From the NCBI RefSeq assembly GCF_026914185.1, contig NC_070565.1:4340001-4404000 (forward strand): a stretch of 64,000 nt of DNA, read 5' to 3'. A program made the position numbers and the translations under genes. The DNA is from Puccinia triticina (Eukaryota > Basidiomycota > Pucciniomycetes > Pucciniales > Pucciniaceae). This document shows positions 54,037 to 64,000 of this stretch, piece after piece (the first letter of the stretch is position 1; the number at the start of each line of letters is the position of its first letter). Below the pieces are notes generated by a model. It searched no databases. It saw nothing but the letters and a program-made list of their open reading frames with translations, and was not told the origin of the DNA.

Positions 54037-56350
54037 ATGATTGTAATACTCATGATATACCAGAAAGTAAACAAATGTAAACATAAAAAACCGTACGCCT
54101 GCCCGTTGTGTGATAAGAAAAGAGGTCGAGGTGCTGTTCCAAACTCCGCCTGGCAATCCTTCAAAATGGTCCCGATCCCCCAGAAGATTACAAATTTCGA
54201 CGACGAGCAGCTGAAGACTTACATCAGAGAAGGATCATTCAATAAGTACAACCAGGAAAGCAAACCCCTTCAGGTTGACACAGTTGCTAATCTGGTTCGC
54301 GGTCGAAACACCTTTCTCCTGGCGGCTACTGGGTTTGGAAAGTCGAGAATCCCAGAAATGTACCTCAACTTAACTGCGCGAGATCGTAACGGTGAATTTG
54401 TTGGTGTGGTTGTGGTACTGAACCCACTGGATGCGCTGGGCGACAACCAAGTCGAAGAGAAAATTGCTGCTGGCTATACAGCGATCAACCTACAAAAGCT
54501 CAACTTCAATGCAGAGACCGCCGATGAAGTGAAGAACGGGCTTTACAACTTTGTCTATCTTAGTCCTGAAATATTCCTCAACAACAAGTCCTTCGAGGAG
54601 CTATATCTATCGCCACAGTTCCAGAGCAAGCTTGTCTTAGTGGTGGTCGATGAAGCACACATGATCTATTCATGGGGCTTGGTTGAAAGCGGGAAACGCC
54701 ATTTGAAAGCACTGGTAAAACACCAAGACAGGTGTCTTTTTCGTCCCTACTACGGTAACATCGGATCAGCCCTACTGAACTCGAACAAAGCCCCAATCCT
54801 CTTAATGTCAGCAACGTGTCGCCCGACGGCAATCGATGCTATCAAGAAAAATTTGAAATTAGTAGACACAGATCTTGATATCATTCGAGGGGAGCTGAGC
54901 CGCCCTGAAATCCGTATTATCCGAATTACAATGAATAACTCGCTGAATTCTTGCCAGGATTTGTTGCGCATGTACCCCTCGGAAAAACAAACACCTGACA
55001 GCCAGCTCGTGTCGACCCTAATCTACTCCGGGACTCGTCACGCGACTCTCAAGGTCTTAGAAGTGTTGGATGATGCCCGCGAAACACCCGGTCATCATTT
55101 GATAGCCGGGAGCAGTTTTGCCCGTCGATATCACGCCTGTACTGGCGATTTAGACAAACAGGACTGTATTTCTGACTTTTCGCAAGGCAAGGTCCCTTTG
55201 ATTTCTTGCACCATGGCCCTTGGAATGGGCCAAAACTGGAGATCTGTCCGACAGGTAGTTCACATAGGACGAGGCGACCCTTCACTCATCTGCCAGATGA
55301 TTGGTAGAGCTGGTCGGGACGGGAAGCCAGCTTTAGCCGTCCTTTTTGTGGAATCAAACCGAAAAAATGGAAAAAATTCTCTTGGCGAGTTTACCGGTCC
55401 GATTGACTCAGACGACGACCGAATGGACGCCCTAGCTCTGACACCGGTCTGCCTCCGGGTTGCATTTGCAGTTGACAATTTGTAAGTGGTCCAGTATTTT
55501 CGGAGATGAAAATATCTACGGTACGCTGATGGGGTGATTTTTTGACAGTATCGGTCACATTCTTCTCCGTTTTGATGATCGCTCATACATAGACGAGGTT
55601 GAACGTGAAATGCGAATGAACTTTCCTCGTTGCATGTGTTCCAACTGCATGAAACAAGCGGGAGAGCTTTTAGTGAACAACTTCAAAAGGCTCAATCAAT
55701 CAAACTTCATGGATTACATCTTGAACTCGATTGCTACAACATCACAACCAGCTACATCAGTAACCAAAACATGCAACACCAAAGCTATTAAAACACGGGC
55801 AGTACCCGTCAAACTAACGAAGCCCGAGATGGTGGAACTGAAGGAAGTCCTCAAGAAAGACTGCTGCAATTTTATTGAGAAGGCGGTGGGCACGGGCGGA
55901 ACTATTGTAGCCAGAAGATTCTTTGGCGAAAATGAAGCTGAAGCCATTGTGAAGAATATCAACAACATTTGCGACGCAGAACAGATGAGAGATGTGATCA
56001 GAGGAGAGGCCTTCGATGGACAGGTCGACGCGTTAATGCATTCAATCAATCACTTTTTAAATAATCGAGATAATCAAATTCAAACAGATGTCGCTCAAAG
56101 TAATCAAACCCTAGCCCCGAAAAATATTATTATCACTCAATCACCCATTGAGAAGCCAACCCAGATCAACAGACGAAAACGATGCACTCCCGAAGAGGCG
56201 GAGGCGAAGAGGTTGGAGAACGAAGCCAAGAAGCAAATGCGTCAGGCGCAGATCCTAGCCAGAAAATCCGCCGATGAAATTCGAAAAGCCAGTCAGCAAC
56301 AGATCATGCAGGAAGTGAAAGCTCAGTACAACTTACCGATGGGCTCTTAA
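54037..56350 (+). CDS. RecQ-like DNA helicase of the transposon
   Basis: Exons 54037-55481 and 55549-56350 give about 748 aa; the true start may lie elsewhere (see 53878). Near the start, CKHKKPYACPLCDKK could bind metal. Helicase motifs follow in order: AATGFGKS (I), VVVDEAHMIYSWG (II, DEAH), LLMSATCRP (III), TLIYSGTRHA (IV), ISCTMALGMGQNWRSVRQV (V), QMIGRAGRDG (VI). This order and the GMG...GRAGRDG pattern are RecQ-like. Exon 2 has a Cys cluster (PRCMCSNCMK) and a basic, helical C-terminus. It lacks the RecQ C-terminal domains I would expect in a cellular enzyme. It presumably unwinds DNA during transposition; that role is inferred from its place in the element. Confidence 0.85.
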
Positions 56351-59300
56351 ACCTCGTGAGTTTGTGGATTGGCTAGCTCGGCCGTCCCTTCCATATCTTG
56401 ATTGATCTCAAGGTCTTCGGCTGATGGATCAAATGGCATGTGTAGTTTGAAGCGGGTCAGAAGCGGATCGGCCTTGTATTCTTTTTGGATCTTGATGAAT
56501 CCTTCAACAAAAGAGTCCTCCACTTTGTCCTTTTTTTTCTTATTCGCACGAGCTGTTTGCTTAGTATTCGCTGGCTTGGATCTTTGGCTTGGATCTTTGT
56601 CGTTAGGCTGGCTTGGATCTTTGTCGTTAGTGGCTTCTTCATCTACCTGCATTTTGTCTGCTTGGTTTTGATTATCATCAGGAGTCGATCTTTTCGCTGT
56701 TTTGGTTGCATCGCCTCCTTGATCGAAAATGTCGTATTTTTGCGCCATTCGCATCACTACGTTTAAAGATTTCACATCAATAATGTTCTTGTGTGATTGT
56801 GTAAATACTGCTGCACCACAATCTTTTCGAATGGAATGCAACAATGCGCAAAGCTATCATTGAAAGGAGAGACAGCACAACATTAGTACCTGGCCTAATT
56901 TCTGCTTTGATTGCAGAGTGCAAAAAATGATGATTTTGCTTGCCAGTTGAATGTTTAAAGAGATGAGATCTTTGAGACGTTCAATTTGAGTCCCTTTGGT
57001 GGTGCGATTAAAGACAAACTTGAGCCAGTAATTTTGCAGCTCTAGGAAAAAATCCTTCGCAACAAAATGGTTGTCCCTACCCGATGGAGAGAAGAGAATC
57101 AAGTGCCGGAAAAGTTTGGCTAATGACTTTGGAAGCAGTACTGTGAGAAGTAAGATCATCCGAGGGAGATAAGCGGAGTACTTAGTGAGTCCTTTCAATC
57201 CTTGGCTCATCACGGCCCACATCTTACACACATTCATGAGGCGACCTATATCCCCCGCTTTCATTGCGCGGTTGGCCTCCACAACCGTTGAGAATTCATG
57301 CAGTCGGAGTAGGATGTTGTTTAGCTTTGGGGATGATTGAGCGGGCTTCTCGCCCTTCGGTGATGATTGATCGTGCGCATCCGCTCTCGCCTCAGCAGTA
57401 CAGAATCGATCGTAGAACTGATCGATGATACGGTTCCACTTTTCAGTTTCCATCTTGGGCTTGGGGTTGGCCTCATCAAACTCTACAAGAGGCTCGGACT
57501 CGGTCTTCATGACAACTCTGCAATTTTACCAGTAAGATGAGTCACTAACGTGAGCATAAGGATAAAATTATGATTGATGACAATCCAATTGGCTTACTTG
57601 AGCCCATATAAAATGGTAGCCTCGTGAACTCGCTCAATATATTTGATCATCAATGAGAAGTCTTTTTTAGGCATTGCCTTTTCGTGAGGAACACCAAGCG
57701 CATGTAATACACGCCAGGCACCTGTATCCGATGAGTTTTGAGGATCACCAAAGTGAGTCTTGAAGATGCAATGGGCAATGTTCCAGAGCGTATGCGAAGC
57801 ACCAAGCTGAAAGGAAATGTTATTCAAGCTATGTTGCGCATACCGGCTGGGCATGCGTAAAGACCGCAGGCTGTTGAAGTTTCGACACGTAGCCAAATCA
57901 CCGTCCATAAGTAGAAGCTTCCCAAAAAACTTTTCAGGTGACAACCCCGCCTGCTTCGCCACCGAATCCAGTACCTGCCCAATGCCCTCGGCGCTGTTTT
58001 CAGAGGCGTCCATCAGTTTGAGCATCTGAATATTCGGGGGAGTCTTCGATATCTGCTCAACCACAGGCGGGTTTCGACGAATTGCCGTGGAAGGATCTTG
58101 AGGTGTCGCTATGTATTGGTTCATGACCCGTGCAATTTGACTCTTCCAGACTAATTTGTAACTGTCTTCTGAATCTCGTGTGGGCATGAACATGTGTGGC
58201 TGGATCGAGAAGTCCGGCACTTTTTGCATTGCTTCATTGAATTTTTCTAGACTGATTTCCGACATATCGAGGGTATCTAACAGATCTTGGGGTGGCAAGT
58301 GGAAATAACCCCAAGTTCCATGGAAAGTGCGGGTACGGTTTCCAACGGCGTAGGTATGAACATGTTCTTCAATATCTAGATTGTCAATACATATGATTGG
58401 AGCCATCGGGAAGTTCTTGTAGGTCTCAGCAAAAAAAATCTTCATGTTTTCTTCGGCCTTTGAGGAAAGGGTCTTGAGAGCTGCCATTGCAGTGCGTTGC
58501 CCACAAACTAATCCGTGATACATTAAGAAATGGTTGACCCGATCGGTGACGCCGCAGGAAACAAGCTGAAGGGCGGTCTTGAGTTGAATAGCGTTGTGTC
58601 GACGGTTTCTTGCAAAGGCAATCATGCCACATACGAGCGTTGAAATCTAAACAAAAAACACTAAATTTTTGCTGCAATATTTCAACTTAGTTTATTGGCT
58701 CACACTCTTTTTCCGATGAGTCAAAGAAGAGGGCAGGTGGCTGTAAGTAATTCCTTCCATTTCGAGACCTTCCTGATCTTCGTGATCAAAGTTGGCTGTA
58801 ATCTGATCGTTGGAATTTACTGGAACATTTGCCTCGCTGGATTTTGATTTTGATAGCACCCTGTAGACAAGACCGTATATGAACGGCATCCCATCCTTGG
58901 TGAGCAAATTGACGAAATTTTCCTGAGTCTTTTCTTCGAAGAAGTCGGAGGTGATTGTTTGGCTACTCTGAAAGAGTCCGGTAGGATAATTTCCGCTGGA
59001 TGGCTTCTGGCGCTCCGCAATATCAACGGCCTGGGATTGATGGAAGGGTATTCAGCTCTACTTGATTTGAATATATTGAATAATGAAATAAACATGAAAT
59101 CTAGTCAGATAAAAATGTGTAACTTACTTCATCAAGTACAATATCTTCCCACAGTTTCTGGCCTTCTTTGTTTGTTTTCACTAGTGATATAAGCTCCATG
59201 AGAAGTTCCATTGTTGTTGGCAGTCCTTTCCCTGACCATTTCATTCGGCGTTTAACGACAGACTCGTGCGAGTTTGTAAGAAGTGCCAACACGAATTTCT

Positions 59301-59406
59301 TTGGAGTTAATTGGTGCAAATTTATTCTATCACAGATATCTATGATTCGGACATGAAGAGGGATTGATCGTAAGTTCTCTTGATCTTGATCTTGAATCGG
59401 TTGCAT
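56347..59406 (-). CDS. DUF6589-type protein, putative transposase
   Basis: Five exons (59406-59128, 59030-58704, 58646-57598, 57517-56890, 56853-56347) join in frame to 929 aa. Exon 3 carries the region I assign to DUF6589: CIDNLDIEEHVH, later LLMDGDLATCRNFNSLRSLR, and then QLGASHTLWNIAHCIFKTHF. The spaced Asp residues (DN, DGD) and the following His suggest an RNase H-like fold, which would make it the catalytic protein, but this is inference. The C-terminal exon is Lys-rich with DKDPSQ repeats. The stop overlaps the helicase stop by three bases. No defect was found. Confidence 0.8.
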
Positions 59407-60291
59407 AGTGTAAAGATTTGTGGTTTCTGCTCAAGGGATCAAGGGTGAACTGAACAGGCGCGTAAGGAATTTGGAAAACTCCGGCGTACTTAGCAGGCCA
59501 ACGGCTCTACATACCAGCAAAATAAATTCTGTCTGTTGTATCTGCAGAGATTTTCAGAGGTTGTGATCTTGCGGATCCAGGATGCACCAGGCATGATGGC
59601 TGTGGATCCTTACTTTACATTTCTTCGTGTTTTTTTATTTTTGAAATATTAGTACAGCAAAAATGGTAAGGAATGGGGAGATGAGACCAGCGCCATTTGA
59701 AAGCTGAGGTCGAGAAGTGTATTTTGACTCTGGGTCAGGTGCACAGGAGCTGAGGGGGAGGCTGGGTGATGCTAAGTATTTTTCCTCCAGCCATTCGTGA
59801 TTTCTTTCTCAGCCAATTTTTTGACTTTGTGCACAAGTCCCTCCCTGCGGGAGGGGCCGCTTCGCGGCCAGCCACAGCGACTCCCACCAGGCGGGACTTG
59901 TGTCAAGTTAGGAACAAAGCAGAATATGGCTAAAATGGCATCTCCATGCCTGGTTTGTTGGTTTTGTCAAGGGTGGGCCGTTACGTTACCCGCAATTGGG
60001 AACGTAACTGTAACGTAACTTTTAAAGTTACGTTACCCAGTAGTTACAGATACCTTGATTTTAGTTACAATATCTGCCGCAGAAAAAGGGCTGTTCATTT
60101 TCTAATTACGTTACCCAGAAGCTTTCAACAAAATGGGTTACGTTACAGGTTTGCCCAAATTTGGGTAACTTTGCCGTAACTTTCCAAGAGAAATGACTAT
60201 TTGTGGGTTTTTTTGTTCAATATGAGTACGTATTGGGCTCAAGTTGATGTAAAATAGCCGCTGATGCCAGTTTCTGCCCAGGGTGTCAGGT

Positions 60292-60369
60292 CAAAATAGG
60301 TGCACAGTGAGGATTGAACACACAACCTGCATGTTGCAAAACATACAAGAGGCAAGCACTAACCATTAT
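60292..60369 (-). pseudogene. tRNA-like sequence cut at the A box
   Basis: Read on the minus strand: ATAATGGTTAGTGCTTGCC (D arm) to a B box-like GTGTTCAATCC and a GTGCACC end. The A-box start TTTAGCATA is on the other side of the element, at 61606-61614. The acceptor strands do not pair well, so it is a degenerate or tRNA-derived sequence. Confidence 0.55.
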
Positions 60370-61605
60370 CACCACCCGCAAATGGGTGTGGTTTCCTCCG
60401 CAGCCACACCCAGTGGTTTTCGCGCGGAACTCGCGCGGCCCCCGGACCCCCTAGCTGCATATCATTCGGGGTGCTTGTGGGGCCGACCGGTCATCAAGGC
60501 ATACACCTCGATGACCGTCTCAATCGAACGGTCATCAAGGTGTATGCTTTGATGACCGGTCATCTGAATACCACACCTCGATGACCGTCTCAATTGAACG
60601 GTCATCGAGGTGTATGCCTTGATGACCGGTCGGCTCCGGTCATCAAGGACCTCAATGACCTCAATGACCGGAGCCGGCCGGTCATCTGGATACCACACCT
60701 CGATGACCGTCTCAATTGAACGGTCATCGAGGTGTATGCGTTGAAGACCGGTTGGCTCCAGTCATCAAGGTACCTAAATATGTACCTCAAGGGCCAGCCA
60801 GCTGGCCGGTCATCGTGGTGTATCAATGACCGGAGCTGACAGTTCATCAACGCATACACCTCGATGACCGGAGCTGACCGGTCATCGAGGTGTGGTATCC
60901 AGATGTCCAGCTGGCTCCGGTCATTGAGGTCCTTGATGACCGGAGCCGACCGGTCATCAAGGCATAAACCTCGATGACCGTCCCATTGAGACGGTCATCG
61001 AGGGGCTCCGGTCATTGAGGTCCTTAATGACCGGAGCCGACCGGCCATCAAGGCATACACCTCGATGACCGTTCAATTGAGACGGTCATCGAGGTGTGGT
61101 ATCCAGATGACCGGCCGGCTCCGGTAATTGAGGTCATTGAGGTCCTTGATGACCGGAGCCGACCGGTCATCAAGGACCTCAATGACCGGAGCCGGCCAAT
61201 CATCTGAATACCACACCTCAATGACCGTTCAATTGAGATGGTCATCGAAGTATACAGATGACCGGCCGGCTCCGGTCATTGAGGTTTATGCCTTGATGAT
61301 CGGTCGGCTCCGGTCATCAAGGTACTATGTACCTCAATGACCAGCCAGCTGGCCGGTCATCAAGGTTTATGTATACCTCAATGACCGTTCAGATGGTCAT
61401 TGAGGTACATTTATACAACCTCAATGACCAGCCAGCTCGCCGGTCATCGAGATTTATGCTGATGACCGGTTGGCCCCATAAGGACCCCGAATGATATGCA
61501 GCTAGGGGGTCCGGGGGCCGCACGAGTTTTCAGGGGGCCGCGCGAGTTCCGCAGGAAAACCACTGGGTGTGGCTGCGGAGAAAACCACACCCGTTTGCGG
61601 GTGGT
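60370..61605. mobile_element. CACC-ended non-autonomous element in tRNA-like target
   Basis: 1236 bp, inverted repeats of about 110 bases starting CACCACCCGCAAATGGGTGT at left and CACCACCCGCAAACGGGTGT at right. TAT triplets flank it (60367-60369, 61606-61608). The inside is a GACCGGTCAT array. No gene. The 3-bp duplication, CAC start and array resemble the CACTG element at 16195-17008. Confidence 0.75.
60470..61470. repeat. GACCGGTCAT array
   Basis: More than thirty GACCGGTCATC or GATGACCGGT cores alternate with ACCTCGATGACCG and CTCAATGACCGGAGC spacers, many in inverted pairs, so the strand could form multiple hairpins. Open frames reflect the period. Confidence 0.85.
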
Positions 61606-61849
61606 GTATGCTAAATTCATTATTCAAATGAACCATTTTTTGGAAAATATTGAACAAAAAATGTCCACCCCAAAAAAGTTATGTTATCCAGAATCTCCAA
61701 AACTCAAAAATAAAAAAAGTTACTTTACGTTACTTTACTCAAAAAAAATGTTACGTTACCCAAATGGCTAATTTGGATAACTAAAAAAAAGTTACGGTAT
61801 CCAATTAGCCCTCCGTAACGTACCGTAACGTAACTGCCCACCCTTGGTT

Positions 61850-62695
61850 TTGTTGTTCTGTCTATTTTGACAATGGGTTGCGATCATCATGAATGGCCAG
61901 ATATGCCTGGCCAGCAGGTGCTGTCCTGGCTGCTTTGGCAGGTGAGTTGGCCATTTTGAGACGAATTCACCATAATTTCAGGAATTCTGTCCAGATTGTC
62001 GCTCCAGAGCCTCCATACATCCTACCCCGATCCCTGACTGCCCAATAGCAAGTTGTTATTTAGTGTATTTTGCTGTAACCGTTTCTGACCCCCAAAAAAA
62101 TCATACTGCTCGGTCCGTCCATCCAAGTACCCCTGTCCCCAAAAAACATCTGGCAACTTGACCGCGAGTCAATGTCCGGACAGCTTTTAAAACCCTGCCA
62201 CCAGATAACATGACATACGCGATCCAATCGGATAGTCTTCCAGCCACTAATCCGGTTGGATGAGCCCCAAATCATAAAATACGGACGCCTTTTGAGCTCT
62301 GTGACCCAGGTGATCCACCGGATCCAGTTGGTGAAAATCTCAGAAGTGCGTTCCGGGGACCTGCTTTCCCCGTCGTGCCACCCATCCAGGACCCTCACGG
62401 GTCGCGTCCCCCCTGCGTGGGACCTGACTACCTTGACCGCGACGCAGCCCGATGTCCCCTTGTTGCGGGGTCGCGGCGACCATCTGGGTGCGTCCCCGAT
62501 TGGTCGCCGTGGGCCCGCTGTGTGGTCCCAAAGAGGACACCAGCCAGTTGCCGCGCCTACCAGTACCACAGGCGCGGCCGGAACGTGTTTCGGCGCTAGC
62601 GTCCATTTTCCAACTACACCACGTGCCGTGTCCGATAGTTACGTACATATCTTTATGTAAGCGTCGCACTAGAAAAAATGCCCCGGTTGGCGCAA
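61850..62695. other. Intergenic, no gene found
   Basis: Moderately GC-rich between 62330 and 62620, with open frames in several phases and none protein-like. Upstream homology to copies A and B of the secreted family starts after about 62700. Confidence 0.4.
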
Positions 62696-63217
62696 TCAGG
62701 CGCTATCCGACCCGTGTTTTGAGGGAGGGAGAGAATTTGCCAGTAGGTAAGACCTGGTCAAACAGTGAGTTTTTCGAGTGAATACAACACAATGGCTCAA
62801 TCCCATTGCCTGGTTGATACGAGTCCTGTACACCTCTGAGGGAGAGCAACATTGAGAGACTAGAAGAAAGACCCCTAAAATCTTGAAAGTTCTCGTTGGG
62901 CCGGGTTGGCACAACCAGTCCTGTAGCAATCTACCAGATCAATATATTGGAGTACAGATGACACATACATTTATCAGAGCTCCAAATGTTGGTTCTATTT
63001 GCTACTTGTCTCAGTGAAAACGGGAGGCTTCCATTGCAATCCATACAATCCGTGGGGCATAAAGGACCAGGTTCAAAATGTTGATTGGTTATTGCGACGA
63101 CTGGACGATTGTCCCAATCCGGTAATACTGAGTGTGGACAAAATTGCTATGAAGCACCAGGCATCAAAGATACTTGCGTCTCGCTACTTGTATGTCTTGT
63201 TCGAAAATAGTGGGAGT

Positions 63218-63243
63218 CAAGTTGTATTATAAATAGCCCTCTG
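63218..63243 (+). promoter_or_regulatory. Family TATA region, copy C
   Basis: CAAGTTGTATTATAAATAGC followed by CCTCTG; TATAAATA about 170 bases before the ATG at 63400, the same spacing as copies A and B. Confidence 0.72.
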
Positions 63244-63399
63244 TTGGCTCAGTTGTGAATCTCCTCGTCATCCCAGTTTCCTTCATTGTAATCGCTGTCG
63301 TCATCATCTTCCGGAATTCTGTCCTTCAATAATAACTGTTTTCCACGAAACCTGATTATCATTTTTGGCGATTCCCATCAAATGATAGCAAACGGAGCC

Positions 63400-64000
63400 A
63401 TGCTATTAACCAAGATCTTAGTTTGCTTACAACCATTGAATTACTATAGTGTTTCGGCACACGCACTTTCGCATTCAAAACTTCTGGTTAAGAGATCAGA
63501 AAGATCAATTGTGGAAATAGCCCCCGGGACTCTTAATAATAACAAAGCGGGCGTGAACGCCTTGGTTTGTATGTGTATTTTTTTCTGTTTTCTTGTCTCC
63601 AATTGGAAGATCAGCAATTCAATTCTGAATTACGTCTAATTTTGACAAATCCTTCGCTTTTCTAATTGGTCTTGCTGCGAAAAGCCGTTCAACCCATGCC
63701 TATCGAATCAGTTGGAATCGGTGGATCAGATACTCATTATAGCTCAAGGGGTGAGTCGTGTTGGTTTTTGAACATCACTGGAATCCGGGACTACCAAAAA
63801 AATACAAATATACTGAGGATTGGATTCTCAATTTTATTGCACAATCAATTATCAGGGAATGGTTCGCCTGATGCTTACTGCTCAAGTTCAATCACCAATT
63901 CTTATGTTCAAAGATTGAACAGTGAAATTGACTTCATCGCGACGGCAAAAAACCAGGGCGCTATGAGCGGTACCGAATTACCTTGGATAAATTTGAAATC
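63400..64000 (+). CDS. Secreted-protein family copy C (3' end outside window)
   Basis: Exons 63400-63568 and 63685-63750, then exon 3 from 63856 to the window edge. Exon lengths 169 and 66 equal those of copy A, and both introns are phase 1. The signal peptide and HSKLLVKR site are conserved; exon 3 starts GNGSPDAY and has YVQRLNSEID. An in-frame ATG at 63382 would add six residues, but copies A and B start at the later one. The frame is intact as far as it can be seen. Confidence 0.75.

Larger units (their letters stand above)
53679..59911. mobile_element. 6.2-kb helicase + DUF6589 transposon
   Basis: Perfect 9-bp duplications GAACAAAGC at 53670-53678 and 59912-59920. Inverted termini CTAGCTTAACTAAGCC and CTAACTTGACACAAGTCC, each followed by a hairpin-forming GAGGG...CCCTC type stretch, as in the non-autonomous relatives. 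Two convergent genes fill it: a RecQ-like helicase (plus) and a DUF6589 protein (minus, 929 aa, all exons in frame). The 9-bp duplication recalls Mutator-like elements, but the gene content is different. It is the likely autonomous member of the family. Confidence 0.85.
59968..61846. mobile_element. hAT-like GTTACG element, nested target
   Basis: Inverted ends CAAGGGTGGGCCGTTACG and CAAGGGTGGGCAGTTACG. GGTTTTGT lies within one base of each end (about 59960 and 61847), an imperfect 8-bp duplication. GTTACG/CGTAAC repeats fill both subterminal regions. No transposase. The middle holds a tRNA-like sequence and a 1.2-kb CACC-ended element. A related GTTACG element surrounds 36441-40211. Confidence 0.65.

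Noticed and set aside
54037..56350. Cellular RecQ gene (Sgs1/WRN type)
   Set aside because: It lies inside a 6.2-kb element with target duplications, is much shorter and lacks the C-terminal domains expected.
60470..61470. Possible CRISPR-like array
   Set aside because: Repeats are imperfect, inverted and variable, spacers repeat too, and the host is a eukaryote. It is the inside of a transposon.

Overview
The window looks like nuclear DNA of a basidiomycete, most probably a rust fungus (Pucciniales). Genes are split by short GT-AG introns (some GC-AG). Host-type genes (BRO1, an ALY/Yra1-type RRM protein, a DUF1295 membrane protein) are fungal. Most of the sequence is nested DNA transposons of types common in rusts: CACTA/Tnp2, hAT, PIF/Harbinger, and a RecQ-like helicase + DUF6589 element. 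Taxon assignment is inference; homology calls come from reading motifs, not from a database search.

Layout. 70-15581: the two parts of one CACTA-type element (accessory-protein part 70-3587, Tnp2 part 10989-15581), separated by a segment holding a small secreted-protein gene (4904-5396) and BRO1 (6886-10524). Near-identical 1.07-kb inverted repeats (70-1143 and 10989-12062) bound this segment. On paper, flipping it rebuilds one 7.0-kb element with a 3-bp target duplication inside a tRNA-like sequence. 15582-17072: tRNA-like copies in a palindrome, one split by an 814-bp CACTG-ended element. 17208-25981: a GC-rich stretch of host genes, all on the minus strand: DUF1295 protein, a paralogue of the first secreted protein, a 796-aa coiled-coil protein and an ALY/Yra1 protein. 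27317-31377: two tandem members of a three-exon secreted-protein family. A third member is at 63400 and runs off the end; a fourth, promoter-only relic lies at 51017-51241. All share a TATA element about 170 bp before the ATG.

31548-61850 is mostly mobile DNA: a hAT with an exact 8-bp target duplication; a 3.8-kb non-coding element with GGAGTGAA repeats; a non-autonomous element with 9-bp target duplication whose own terminal repeat has been hit by a Harbinger element; a 594-bp relative; a GC-rich TA-flanked element; and a 6.2-kb element with 9-bp target duplication carrying convergent helicase and DUF6589 genes whose stop codons overlap. Its terminal repeats match those of the two non-autonomous elements, so it is the likely autonomous member of that family. 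A nested hAT-like/CACC-ended pair at 59968-61846 again interrupts a tRNA-like sequence at the same A-box position.

The main points are the helicase + DUF6589 transposon family, the repeat-bounded inversion, the repeated use of tRNA A boxes as insertion sites, and the two secreted-protein families.
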